Positions 9,288-22,105 of a stretch of 64,000 nt of DNA are shown here, one piece after another (within the stretch, counting starts at the first letter, position 1; every line of letters starts with the position of its first letter). The position numbers were made by a program, and so were the translations under genes. The DNA is from Ptychodera flava (lineage: Eukaryota; Hemichordata; Enteropneusta; Ptychoderidae), in the NCBI RefSeq assembly GCF_041260155.1, contig NC_091942.1, positions 13,765,501-13,829,500 on the forward strand, written 5' to 3'. The notes under the pieces are model-generated. The model had not been told where the DNA came from. It did no database searches and worked only from the letters and a program-made list of their open reading frames with translations.

Positions 9288-12200
9288 ATGGCGTCGCCCA
9301 ACGATCGTCCGCTCAAGCGGCCAGTTGGTCGCCCGCGGTCTAGCGAACTTGCAAAGAAACTGGCGAGAGCTAAGAAGAACGCGGGAAAGATTAACATTTG
9401 GCACCAAATCGACAGGTGGAATCGAATAAAAAACGATTTGTTGCTTCCATCGAACACTGCCGTGGCTCAATTTCTAATCGACTGGTAAGTTACTCGTCGG
9501 CAATTTATGAAGCCGACTAGACTAAATCTTTCTCCCTATCATTTCCCGATGGCGTTCTTTTCCAATTGGTTTCCATTTGTTAATTCCTTTTATGATAAAT
9601 ACAGGACCAAAACCTGCATTCGACGTACGGTTCGGTGCACGTCCATGGTTCGGCAGCGAGTGCATTGTCGCAATGTGACTTCGTCGCTTTTTCTCGCTTG
9701 TTTCAGGAAGTTTTCAAAGTGGTTCTATGGAGGGGTCGCATATTTATACATCAGTAAATCCATTCTTGAAATGTTGAGATCAATTTTTCTCCTGTATTTC
9801 AGGCACATGCTACGATAAACACCAGAGCACTGTTGAGAGCTTGCGCTAAATCAATCAGGTCACACCTGACGACTATTTGTTAGTGCTTGCAGTAAAATCA
9901 AAATACAAGAGGGACTCAGACAACGACAGTGCAATGTGCAGTCGTTCTACCAGGGTTTCGCCACAAACCGTGATTGTACTCTACGACTGCTACGCCTACT
10001 AGTTCTTCCATTTGGAAAATTGTTTGCCTTAATTTCTTCCAGTATACCAATGACCAACTCTGTTTGATTCTATACCCCCACTGTGTGTGTATGACGATCC
10101 GACAAACAGAACTTTGATAATATCGTGCCCCTCTTTCTGCATATTTTGTATGGACGACTGAATTCTGTATGGACGACTGAGAGCAAAGACTGTCATCTGA
10201 CAATCGTACAACAGTATTTTAATTAATTCAAAGGTGAATTCATCTCGAACTAGATTTTTGGGAATATTGATGCGAATCTGCAAGAATCATCATAAAACAA
10301 AGCATGCAATCATTCAACATGTAGGGGATTTGTCTTTTATCTATTCAAACTTAGCTTGTGTATGACGAGAGAATTGTAATCCAAATATGTATTGATGAGA
10401 AATGAGATAACTTTTTTTTTCACTACCCAACTTTTTGTTCGCCACATCTTTTTTAATGGGTACCTGAAAATCATACCGTAAAAAAAATACAGTTTGCGCA
10501 TGCGTCAACGAAAAGGAGTGTATCAAAATGGCGAACTCCGAGATACGCGAGAGCAACAAGCCGCGAGGTCGTGGTCGTCCTCCTCTCAGTGAGGCGGAGC
10601 GGAAGCGATCGCGTGTTAGAAAGAGGGCCAGTAATATCAATATATTCAAACAAATAGGTCGTTGGAACGAAATCAAAAGAGCCCACTCGCTTAAAACCAA
10701 CTCTAATACAGCCAGGTTCCTGATTGACTGGTAAGCGTACTGAATATTAAATAACAACGCTGTGTTTACGATTTACACTCACGTATATTCAATTTCAATG
10801 ATTATTGAGACAACAGGTATTGATACAAAATCGGAAGTCTTCTTAAGCGGAAGGAGGTAATTTAATGTTTTGAAAAAGTATATATCAGCCTTTTTATTGT
10901 GTGGCAATTACTGGTGTGAATCAGAAAATGAAAGTTAATGCCAATTTTCTATCAAAAGTAGAATTGCATTTTTTAATTTCTATACACACGCGTATATAAA
11001 TTAGAAATGCACACATTATGGACAGATGCACAATTTGCTATAGTTGGAGTTTTTGACACCGGCCAGAGGCTCAAAGATGTCGAGCTCAAACAATAATCAT
11101 TCATCTTTGTTATCAATTATATTACAATACTGAAGGTTGTATTATAGTCTTACCACAGAGGCCTCACTTGTAGTTCTACATGATGCTCCATTGGTCTATC
11201 TTATGGGCTGATGTGCAGTGTCTCGGAAGCTGTTATCCAATTGGGTGACTGAATCTTACCATTATAATTAAAAAATATAAATGGACTCCCTAAGTTGCTG
11301 TGAATAGTGACAATCGACCAATCAGATACATATAACCTTACAAGCACACTGCACATTAGCAGAGTTTACCTCTGTGGATTCCAGGATTTTGGTTATTTTT
11401 ACTGCAACACTTATGTTTCCAGTGTATTCCAAATTTGGCACAATGTGTCAACCATAGTTTTACTGTGATTCATAACTATGGTACAGTAAAAGTTGTTCAC
11501 AAGAAGTAATTTCTTCATAATCACAGTCGACAAATCCATGAGTTTGCCAATTATGTTCAGCAGATGTAGTGGAGTGAGCGGAAGTACCTAGCTGTTGAAA
11601 CACAGCTGTCTGTGGCTGGGGTAGGCTGCGTCTATGCAGATCATCAAAAGGTGACCCCCGCCACGTACAGCTGTGGGCCACCTCATAGGGAAAATGGGTG
11701 AATTACTACGACCTTACTTGTGTCGGGACTTTGAACGCCAAAATAATCCATAGTGAGGGTAATTCAATAAAATGAACTATACCTGCTTGACCTCTGATTT
11801 TTGCTCATTCCCTAAACTCCTTTTGCGAAGAAAGTCTTTGGTTTGTTTACGTATTTCGGCTGATTTTCCAAGGAATACACATATTGATGATGCTCAAATG
11901 AAATGATGTTCAAAGTTTCATCAGATGTTATTACAAGTCATGCATAAGGTGTTGCTGTCTTTCCACTTTCCCCCGAAATACAGGTTCTATGCAAACCAAC
12001 CCAGAGTACACCCTCTACGGCCACTCCCAGTTATTTTCACTTCAGGCAACGGCGGCGTAACTCACGTGCAGTATGCTCCAGATGTCAATGGAATACCGTT
12101 TACAGAACCGAAATCTGGGTAATTATTTTGAATCATTTGAAGTCATGCTGAAGAAATATTCTGCTATTATTTAGTTGTAAGAAGTGAACTTCTGTTCAAA

Positions 12201-14308
12201 TTTTTGAGACTCAAATGTACATGTTGTATTCATGTAGTGTTGTTGGTGCTAGTTTTATATGGCATCGTTATTGCCGATACTTCATTTTAACAAGCTTTAC
12301 AGAAAAGGAAAAAGAAATGCAGTGAGTCGACTCCAAGTCATTTACTGACTCTGACCTTCCTTTTACAGTACAACTGTGTGATCATATAAATATGAGGAGA
12401 TAATTACTGGTGAATACCTGTTGTATCACAGGCAGAGTGACCATGCATGCAAAAGTCTTCTGTCTGCAGTGAAACCAGTGTTCCCCAGAGAGCATATCCA
12501 TTATACATTACTCTGTTTTTTGAACTGTCTTGAATCCCTAGAAATCTGGGATATTTTACATATCAATCTTTGTAAGAGGTTCTTTCTCTTTACAATACAG
12601 CATGTTTAAATATATGATATTCAATGTGTTGACTCAGCCGACAGATGCATAGCCAGCATTGGTATTAATAAACAGATTAATGCATGTCAAGACATGACTG
12701 GATATGCCAGCAATAACAATGACTGTAACTTATGTATACTGACTATTCGTTTTTTCAAATTCAAATTTGTGATATTTAAATTCGCCTAGATTTGGGAGTA
12801 CACCGGTAAATTGTAATTGACGAAACAGAATGAAAATGCCCCCCAAATTTCAAAAGTTATGGCTGCTGAGGCTCGCAGCACAACATTTCACAAAGCAGGT
12901 GTTGAGTTTTCTGATGTAAGGCCAAAGTAATTCAAATCTTTGGATTTGCATCCCTGCACATGTAGGTTTTTAGGTTTTTATGAAGAAAATGACTTTCCAT
13001 TTGAATAGGACTTTACCACATAGCTTTTCTACCAACAATGCTTTGTTTACAAATTTTATAAAATGTACTTAAAACACCTACATTTTTGCAGAATGTCAAA
13101 TTGTGTTGTAAATGAGGACAGTGAAAACAGAGGTTTCTGCTTTGACTCTTGAATGGACACTCGTATTACGTGGAAACAATCAAGTAAATAAAAAATAATG
13201 CATATTAAATTTTCAGTTTCTGAACCACTTACATGCTTACCTTTCAAAAGTACGAGTGGACATTAAACAATTTAATTACTATGGCCTAATTGAAGTGTTG
13301 AACATTTAAGTTACATGTAGCAAATGTTTGTCGCCACTGATTGATCTGGTGATTTTCCTTTCCTCTGTCTAGAGAGACGAGTACTGGTGGGCATTCACTT
13401 GATTCAGAAGAGTCGTCTTCGTCTTCTGAAAACAATGACGGAGTCAAAAGGTGTGTTTCTAATTCATTCATCAAAACCATCGCAAAGGATGCTGGGAGTA
13501 CTCAAGCTGTGTAAAAGACCTTAAATAGAGGAATATGACTCATGAGAATTAACCACAGCCTGATATATCAAATAACTGGGCATTCTGTGCCAACATTTTA
13601 TTTGTTGTTGAGAGAAATTTCTTCCTACTGTATTTGCTGTCACTGCAGGCAGCATTGACTTTGGTCTTTTAAAAAGCGATTGATTGTACAGGAAATTAGC
13701 ATTATATATGAAATAATACCAGTAAATGTGTTACTCATCGGATCCTACACGATCTATTCACAGTTAGTATGTCGGTCATTCTGCATAACAGCACATGATG
13801 CTTGGTCACTCATAGGCGTGAAATGCCCTATAGACTGGACAGTCACATATGCCGCTTTTAGCCTTTTTGATGTGATTTAGGAGCAATGCAACATCCAGAC
13901 CAGGCACAACCTTCATGGCTCCAAAATTCAGACACCACAGCTTTAATACTCTGACATTAGCAGCACTTGCATATAAAGCACTGTTCGCTGTTGTGATGAT
14001 ACTAGCAAAATAGGCATGGGGACTTTCAGCTGCCCTAGTAACATTCTGAGATCAATGGCGTTAGATGCCGTGTTACAGGAAGAAAGATCTACACTTACAT
14101 ATCTTTTCTTTCTCGTGTGTTTGTGTATGCATGCAGGTATCAGGTTACTGGCTCCGTTATTACGAGGCTTGATGAGGAGGAGGCTGAACTCGGACAATCA
14201 GGTGAACCTGTTCCTGCTGAAGAGCTGGATGGGGAGATAACAGATGAAGACGATGAAGACATCGACACTCCACTAACAGTCAAGCTTGAACCAGAAGACC
14301 CAAGTTGA
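9288..14308 (+). CDS. small AT-hook-like acidic nuclear protein with alternative first exons
   Basis: Proposed four-exon gene: 9288-9484, 11984-12118, 13373-13450 and 14137-14308. Every junction is GT..AG and in phase 2, giving 193 residues. Exon 1 encodes MASPNDRPLKRPVGRPRSSE (AT-hook-like GRP core), a Lys/Arg-rich stretch, then a W..Q.DRW.RIK..L...S.TAVAQFLIDW module. Exon 2 is Pro/Gly-rich, exon 3 Ser/Glu-rich, and exon 4 is strongly acidic, ending VKLEPEDPS, where VKLE fits the SUMO consensus (psi-K-x-E). Residues FLIDW meet the exon boundary exactly. The W..L..L.L....A.FL pattern resembles N-terminal modules of some animal zinc-finger proteins, but I cannot name the family. Likely nuclear and DNA-associated (inference). 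A second homologous first exon at 10528-10730 can replace exon 1. The start at 9288 is chosen because it lines up with that exon's ATGGCG start; an upstream in-frame ATG exists at 9231. Confidence 0.75.
10528..10730 (+). CDS. alternative first coding exon (copy B) of the 9288-14308 gene
   Basis: Encodes MANSEIRESNKPRGRGRPPL (RGRGRP AT-hook core), a basic stretch, then NINIFKQIGRWNEIKRAHSL and TNSNTARFLIDW, ending at a GTAAGC donor. It is homologous throughout to exon A at 9288-9484 (INIWHQIDRWNRIK, FLIDW at the same distance from the donor) and has the same splice phase (2), so joining it to 11984-12118 keeps the frame and gives 195 residues. It lacks an obvious upstream acceptor and has its own ATG, which favours an alternative promoter and first exon over an internal exon. 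It arose by tandem duplication of exon A or the reverse; the two are well diverged in DNA. Confidence 0.72.
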
Positions 14309-17300
14309 AAATCCAATGTGTCCTAAACCATGACACTTTCGGAACTCTGAAGCTTTACTTGTATTTTTCGGGAGCGAAATACACACAGAATGTACAGATG
14401 TACAACAGTGTGGCACTAGAAGTTCCCCAAGAATCTCCCTCCTCAACCAGGTCAAGGGTCAAATGGTCATGAGGTCACATTTAATAGGGTATTTCAAATC
14501 AGCTTACCTCAAATTGAAATCTTTCCTATTTTAACCCCAAATCATCCAAAAAGTAAATGTTGAAGAAGAGATGGATCAAAATTCCTTTCAAACCTTTAAC
14601 AACTCCACTGAGAAATTAATATTATGAATAATGAGGAAATTGTTATGGAATATTGTTCAGTCTTCAAAGATGAAAGTCAGATAGTGTAAATTTGAGGGAA
14701 GTTTCATTGAAAGGAGAATGACAACACTGTGTTGCTGCTAATTGTATGCTAATTGTATGCTAATTGTATGCTAAATTATTGCTCTCCTGTTGATAAAACT
14801 ATGCAGGTAATTTTGATCATGTTTTCACGAACAATGAATGTTTATTAAACTCACTGTTTGTATGTTATGTTGTTTATATCGTTCAAGATTGTTTGCTTAT
14901 TTCATTTATAGCAAGACAAAAGTTTTGTTTTGGGGCATTTCGTAGCAATGCTGACTGTGTCTTTCAAGTAATAGATGTAATTTTTCCCAAATTTTCTGAT
15001 TAACTTTATGTCACAATCATTATTTTTTCTAAATAATTATTTTGTTTAAGTTCATTAATGCTGGCCGTGAAGGACATGTTTGGATACTCTGCAGCATGAG
15101 TTTGAAGATAAAATTTCATCTGGTGTAGAAATCGCACGCATGTAATACAACTCATCTGATTGGTCAAACAAAGAGAAATGTGGCTCAATAGAACAAATCA
15201 CAGAGAAGCTTGCAACAGTGCTCCTTGGTATCCCTTGTGTCAGATTGTTAGAACAGAGCTGAACAAATGCATTGATTTTTTTATCATCCAAGTACTCATA
15301 ATGTGTTCTCCATAGCTTGGAAAACCAGAGGGGCAGTCAATTTGCATAATGTGTAATTTGAATATTCCTTTGTTTTGAGGAAGGTATTCTTATGTGTGGT
15401 TATTAACAAATGAATAGATTGCTCCAAAAGCAGAGGGGTGGCCCACTTCCCAAAATCAAGTTTGTGGAGAACCCTGCAATATCTAGGTATTTTCAGTTAT
15501 TCTCCATTCTAGCTTCATTGTATTCCCATATCCACTTTATTGTAAACCTCCATGAGTACTGTCTGTCAGACCATCAGAATGGCAACTTCACAGATTTGGC
15601 TAAAAATTTGATGGTTCTGACCTCAACCAACTTGATTTGCTTTGTATTCTTCTAAGAATGACCAGCTGTTGTCTCTGTTATTAGTTATTTGCATCTGTGC
15701 CATGATGTAAATGATGAAAAAAAACAGCAATGCAAAAAATGTTAAAAAGTTCAGCAACTAATCCTTCTGGTGTATGTAATTTTATGTGCAGACAACTGTC
15801 ATGGATTGTCTTGTATGGCTGACAAGTTTGAAAATTTATACTTCTGTTTCACCAACTGGTTATGCTTCCAAGCACTTGCAGGGCAATATCATACAATGTT
15901 GTAGACATGATGTCGACAGAATATGTAAACCTTCCTGGTTTGAACCAAAATATTTTTTTTGTTTTTTATGAGGTTAATCTGTACATAGAAATTTAATTCA
16001 TATCTTTATGCCGTCGGTATTTCAAACACTGGATCTGCGTGTAAACATGTATGTGTATGTATATGTCTGTTCTGTGAGAAACACAAACTGGTATATTTAG
16101 TCTTCAGACAACTCCAGTGCTATGATATGCATATGCATGCATACTGTTTAAACCTGTTGACCTGCCGATAATCCAATACATAGTGGAGAGTCTGTGTTGA
16201 GCACATTTTACACAGGGAAAGGTTATGCATATGAAAATTATTCATTTTAAGGACAGCTAGGGGGTCACAGTCCCCAACCCTTGATGATGACACCGTTACA
16301 ACACATGATCCCAATGCCCATGGAGAATGTGACTGTCCCACGTTTGTTGCCAAGGCATCTGTCCCACCCATCACCGCCGGACTTTGGTAAATCCCCATTG
16401 TAACCTGTACGGTGGACTGACCTCATATCCAGGGTTATGGCTGTGAATGGGTTAAAGGAAGGAGATATGTAAGGGCGGTTTATATTGGCTGCAGATTTCA
16501 CTGTAATTATTTTATTTCACTGTAATAATTTGTTTCACATCTTTTGGTTGTATCTATTTATTACCTTGTGTCATTTGATGACTTTCTTCGTAAACCTGAA
16601 TAAACAGACAAGAAAGAAATGACAATTCCATGAGTGACACTGTGTTTATCCTTTTTTTCAACCAGTGATGCGAAGTTTGGGAGTTGTACAACAGCAATTT
16701 TTTCTCTCAGGAGGATCGAGAGCGAAAGTGGAGTCCACATAAACTTGAGTGGCAACACTCAGAGAAGTTTTAGTCATGAAATTAAACTGATACAGCTGCA
16801 GATATGCTCACTGCAGTCACTGTTAACATGAATCGTCATGTCTACATAACTTAAAAAGAAAGCAGATGAAAAATGTACAAAGGAACAGACTGGAAACGGA
16901 CTGTGACAGGAAATAAACTACACGACTGAGTGCCAGCATAGACGTCTTTTTTAGGGTCTGTGGTTCGAGGCGCATAGCTGTTCTCGGGCTCTGATGCAGT
17001 GTATAAAGGTGTAAGCGCCCTCACCCCACGAACATTAGTAAACTTCAGAAACGGTGAAATAGGATATTGATGGGATGTGGGTAGACTGCACTTCTTTATG
17101 TATTCTGAGCAACAATCTTGTGAATAATTTGCACTTCAGACACCCGATTGGGTCACCTCGAAAACCAGACTTAGAAACAAGTGACTGGCAAAATGAGATA
17201 GGGAGCCTAAGGCAGACGCAAAAACTAAGCCCTAGCGTATAAAGAATGTATTGCTACAAACATGCGTATATCGGGACCAGTGGAGATAACACATTGCGAA

Positions 17301-17898
17301 ACGTAGATACGTATGTATTGTGTATGTAATGTACGTACATTCATACATACGTCATTGCAACATGCATACGCACATGAACAGAAATATGGAGCCATCTGCT
17401 CATGCACGCTGAAGGAGATTAATTTCAAAGGTGAATATTATCAGTGAGCTATGTTCATGAAAGAGTGATAATCGAAGTGGTGGGTTAAACAAAGGTTTCG
17501 AAGAAGACAAAAAAAGTGGGCAAAGGCTAGCACTTCAACAAAAGATGGAAAATAATGAGGAGCTGGAGATTTGAGAGATTAGCAAACATAATGACGTCAG
17601 TTGCGGAGTAGTCGAATATTGCTGGAAGTGATAAAGCAAAACTGTTTTAAGTGTTCGCTGTTTCGTAATGGAAGTTGCCAGTCAATTTACTGAACTATTT
17701 GTCAAAGTTCTCGCAAACTGAATAACGATGACGCACTTCTCTCTCGTTAAGAGCATTCATCGAAACTGTGAAAGTTCAAAGAAACTGTCGCTGACGCAAT
17801 GCCTACCACTCGTCGTAGCGATTTCTATCGAAAACGCGTTTCAACAGTTTTGTTCTCGCGTCTTTAGCTGTTCTCAGTGATGTAAATGTTTCACAACT
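14309..17898. other. non-coding stretch, 3' flank of the AT-hook-like gene
   Basis: No ORF here carries a recognisable domain or exon pattern. It must hold the 3' UTR of the gene ending at 14308. A three-fold GCTAATTGTAT tandem lies at about 14738-14771. 16260-16460 looks like a degenerate dispersed repeat (minus strand begins TAACCCATTCACAGCC). Confidence 0.5.
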
Positions 17899-18145
17899 TT
17901 AAAGGGAAGCAGTTGTCGGAACTCTGCTCAAAGGTTGCCAGGGACCCGGACGACCGATGCAAACACTGTATCTAGGATACATTGGCGACTGATGAAAGTT
18001 AAACCATGTTTGTTAACAATTACTATCGTAATATTTAAATATTGCAGCCATGTTGACTTGATGCATCTAGAAATCATGCACGAAATACATTGTTTGTCAA
18101 CAAGAAAGTCGCACACGCGCAGTTCCGACGACTGCCTCCCTTTAA
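17899..18145. mobile_element. MITE with TTAA target duplication, family B copy 1
   Basis: Bounded by TTAA on both sides (17899-17902 and 18142-18145). Terminal inverted repeats read AGGGAAGCAGTTGTCGGAACT on the left against AGGGAGGCAGTCGTCGGAACT as the reverse complement of the right end. About 247 bp, no ORF. TTAA duplications are typical of piggyBac-type movement; that link is inference. Related copies are at 21346-21545 and 37340-37583. Confidence 0.75.
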
Positions 18146-19349
18146 CACCTTAATGACAAGGTTTGCCATCATTTTGCGCCCTACATGACTTTACTTTCGA
18201 CAACAGCTGCCTGTTTGAATCGTTCCTTGCCGAGTTTGCATCTTTTCAGTTTACTTTAGAGTAGCAGCTACTGTAACCCACTGTTTTCGCCACATCGATT
18301 GTTTCGGCATAATGTGTGCGTGCGATTACCAAACTCACTATTCAAACATTTGGTTTGGCAAAAGAATAACAGCGTCTTTACCGAAGCTCAATTTTGTTTG
18401 GTCCGAGTCACAATGGACGGCAACTTACAGCGTGTTTAACCGCTTCCGAAGAAAATATTTTAAGTGTTCTTTTCCATCAGTCAACGTAACAAAAATGCCC
18501 GGAGATATTGACATTCTCAAATTCTGTGTCATTCAAAGTGACACATATTCCTGAACAGACACTGGACATTACTGGACAAAGGTGGTGGATGCATTGAATT
18601 GTTTGCGGGATGCATTTTTGTACCTTGGACAAGAGAAAAGAATCGCCGACCAGGCTACACACCGTTAACACATATGACATTAATCGCTCTTTCACAGCTC
18701 TTTCGTTGCTTCAAGATATTTACAGTCTGATGATAGTCGTTGTCTATAGTTGTCTGGTCATACTTTTACCACCAAACGGAGAAGATGTTGTTTTTTTTGT
18801 TCCCTTTCTCTGTTTTGTTCAATTGTCGCAAACAGTCGGGAAGAAAAAAAATGGCGTTGATCACCAATGACATTGTACCTGTCACGTTCACGGAAGATAT
18901 CAGAATAGATATATAGGAAGTTACAGTTACAACAGAACAGTTCACCGTTTTTTCGATAAGTCTCTAATGGTTGTCCCCTTGTTAAATTTACTGGTAATTT
19001 ATTGACTTATATGGCTGCAGGCGACGCGTCTCTCTTCTTTCCAAACGAATTTAGGGTAGCAGTCTGAGTTACGTGTAGTGTAGGCTAATTCGAGCGCTGT
19101 TCAAGTTGTGATATTGTCATTTCTTTGAAACTAAGTATTCGAAACCGTTGATGTGGAAAACGACATTCAAAAACGGTGTCGCGATTCTTGCTTTCAAAAT
19201 AAAATGGACAGAAGAACGCCCCTCGGGGACAAATATTCAGACTCTCATCTTCTTATCTACCACTTGCGGGGGTTCATCTTAAAGCTCTTGGCGAAAGAAA
19301 ACTTTGTACTGTCTTAGTTTATCGAAATTCGAAAATTTTATTTTTCTCT

Positions 19350-19480
19350 ATAGAGTTCACACGGGAATGGCGGCAATTTTCTTGAATTTCAAATATCTGT
19401 AAATCTTGAGTTATTTGTTTCTCTTGTACCAAAATTTGAAAGAGAATGGTTGAAAGATTCCTCGAGGAAAGTTTAGGCAA
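19350..19480 (-). repeat. dispersed repeat family C, inverted partial copy
   Basis: The reverse complement contains TTTGGTAC.AGAGAAACAAATA and a following GCCGCCAT segment, matching the copies at 22106-22465 and 49541-49880 in the same order. Confidence 0.55.
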
Positions 19481-19727
19481 TGTTTACATAACTGACACGA
19501 TTTGAACAATCTCACATGGGGTAAGAAGCGTTATTTTGTTTGAAAATAATAAAAATCAGGGATCGCTTTCAAACTTTCTAATTTGGTATACTAAGCAAAT
19601 CAGTTCAACTGCATATATACATTCAAATCAAACTGACTTCCATTCTCTATGTAAACTCTATGAGGGGAAACTCGAGTCTCTACAAAAATAACATAGGGTT
19701 GAAAATTTCACCCTCTCTCTAAAAGAT

Positions 19728-20279
19728 ATGAAGAACAAAGAATTTCAAAGTACGGTTATGAACAAAGTTAAAACACAAGTCAGTACGACCAAGTGGATAG
19801 AAAGATTTCATGTCGGTGACCTAAAAAAAATCTTTCCATTGACCTTCAAAATTACAGACGATACTGCCCTGCAAAGCTTTCAGTACAAGATTCTTACAAT
19901 TACAAAAGCTACCAATAAATTTTAAAAAATAAGAAATGTAATCACAAATGACAAATGTACTTCTTGTAATAACTGGGTGGAAGACATAGTCCATCTTTTC
20001 TTTGAGTGCAAATATATTCTTCAATTTTGGAGTGATGTAGAATCGCTTTTGCTGAAAAATTGTAATATTCCAATAACACTGATTCCAGAGAATGTTATCT
20101 TGGGAATTATAACGAAAGATGATACATTCACTGTTAATGTTTTAGTAATTTTAGGTAAGAAATACATATATGATTGCAGAAGATTGCACAGAATACCAAA
20201 GATTCGACAATTTACAATATGGGTACAAGAAAGAATAACAGTAGAAAAACATAAACATAAATTAAGTTTCTTTGATTAA
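19728..20279 (+). mobile_element. L1/Tx1-like LINE remnant, 3' end of ORF2
   Basis: Plus-strand frames read TKWIERFHVGDLKKIFPLTF, then SFQYKILTITKATNKF, and after a stop, CTSCNNWVEDIVHLFFECKY...FW. The SFQYKIL block and the C..C...E...HLFFEC zinc-like motif are hallmarks of the region after the RT domain in L1/Tx1-type LINEs, where the protein ends shortly after. The RT domain itself is absent, so the copy is 5' truncated, and an in-frame stop interrupts the remnant near 19922. A 23-base direct repeat (19722-19744 and 20424-20446) brackets it and may be a target-site duplication, though the T-rich tract before the right copy is odd for a plus-strand LINE. Confidence 0.65.
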
Positions 20280-21345
20280 GATGAAAAAAGATGAAAAATG
20301 GTCAAAATTAAGTCTATTTTGCCAATAGAATTTTGAGATTTTAAACCGAAGCACTGTCTGGTTTTTTGTTTTTTCTTTGTTTGTTTTTCTTTTCTGTTTT
20401 TTTTGTTTTGTCTTCTTTTTCTGAAAGATATGAAGAACAAAGAATTGCGTGACTTTGAGGGTTTTAACATCTACTCTTTAATGGCATAAGATCAACGGGG
20501 CTTTGGTAAATTTTTGAATCATGAGGCCTGGGTACGAGGTGGAAAACAGTAAGTTGTTTGCGGTAAAATAGCAAATACCGCCGTGACCATACATGCATAC
20601 AGGTTGAGCTGACCATGCATCGGTTATGGGCAGAGTCGTTGAACGAAAATTAGTAAAAAAGTGTCGTTGAAAAAGTTAATTTGGTAAAAGAAATGTATTA
20701 ATAATACTGAGAAGCCATTTAAACACTGTATCTTATCATCTAAGTTTGTTTCAGGGTCTACTGGGAAATTTTAGTCAAAATCTTGTAAGGTCATATATTT
20801 TGTCACACTTTGGGGAGGGGGTGGTAAGTAAGGACTAAGTAATAGACTGTGCAAACAGACTGTACAATAGTCGTAGAAGCGTTCTTTAATGATGGGTCAT
20901 AATGCAATTATATGTATAGAAATGTGTACTTATTGAATGTCTTCACTATAGCCTGTCACTCAAAAGGTCATGGCCTGGAACGTGTTCTAGATAACAACAC
21001 TGACCAGTTGCAAGTACGATCCCGTGACGTTAGGCTAATAGCAGATGACGTCATGCTGTTCAGCAATAAATCACCGTCGTCAACCTTTTGGACTGTGTTA
21101 CAGTTGTATATGCAATTGCTGTTATCATTTTTGATATCATGTTGGACTCTGAAACATGTATTTTGTGTCGATTAAAGGTAGCTTCTTCGGGACGGTGATA
21201 CATTTGGACCAGGGTTCATCACGCCTTGCTGACCTCATTGTCCAAAGAGTAGCATTGATACTGCACTTTTCAGACTTTTGGAGATGAGATGGCTACTGAG
21301 TGCTGGGTGGTCGAAGACAATGACGCATATAGTATTGGCCACCGA

Positions 21346-21545
21346 TTAAAGGGCCGCGGTCGTCGAAACTTTGCTCAAAAGTTGTATAGGTCCCAAACTT
21401 TCAGTGCAGACGATCGCATTATATTGTTGCCCATTTTATAAAATTTTATGTAGCTATTTTGTTTTGCTTCAAAAATCAAATTTGTTGAAGTAATACAGTA
21501 ATTTGAAAGGCGCTCATGCACAGACTGGCAACTGTCGCCTTTTAG
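21346..21545. mobile_element. degenerate MITE, family B copy 2
   Basis: The left end TTAAAGGGCCGCGGTCGTCG, followed by AAACTTTGCTCAAAAGTTG, parallels the left half of the element at 17899. The right end has a matching inverted segment (GCAACTGTCGCCTTTTAGC). The interior has drifted and the boundary is approximate. Confidence 0.5.
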
Positions 21546-22105
21546 CGGGGAGCAGTTCTAGCTATTATTATATATCTGCTCTTTTGCGTCATTCAAAATT
21601 GAGAATAAAATAAGGTCACCTTGCTAATTTTCGAATTGATATTAGAGAGACAAATTGCTCAAGTTTTGACACGTGAAACTAATTTAATATGGCCGCTATA
21701 CCCGTCTTAACTCTAAAGAGAAAACAATTTTTTTCATTTCCAAAAACGAAGACGGTGAAAACTATATTAGGCTACTGAAAAGTTTAAAACCAAGTCAAAA
21801 CGGATCCACACAAGCAGTAGACTAAAAAGTATTTTAAAAATCCAAACGTCTGAATGCCTCGAGGGCATGTCTCGGTGTGGGACCTTTGTGAAATTCATAT
21901 TCTCCAAACATTTTTCCTGACTTTTTTGCCTGTATGACACGATATGAGAAACATCTTGGCTCAAACAAAACATTAGCATATCAGAAAAAAGAGGAAATTC
22001 CATGTAAATTTTCTTTCCTCAATTGTTTCCTGCTGTGCGAGTTTTGGACATGTACCTGGACCCTAGAAAAAGAACTCTGTGGCTTTTCGAACAAACATTT
22101 GTTTA

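Noticed and set aside
11460-11681. 73-codon minus-strand ORF between exon B and exon 2 of the AT-hook-like gene
   Set aside because: No motif, no splice support; lies in an intron on the opposite strand.
14738-14771. GCTAATTGTAT triplicate as a CRISPR-like or regulatory array
   Set aside because: Only three short contiguous copies without spacers in animal DNA; a simple tandem slippage product.
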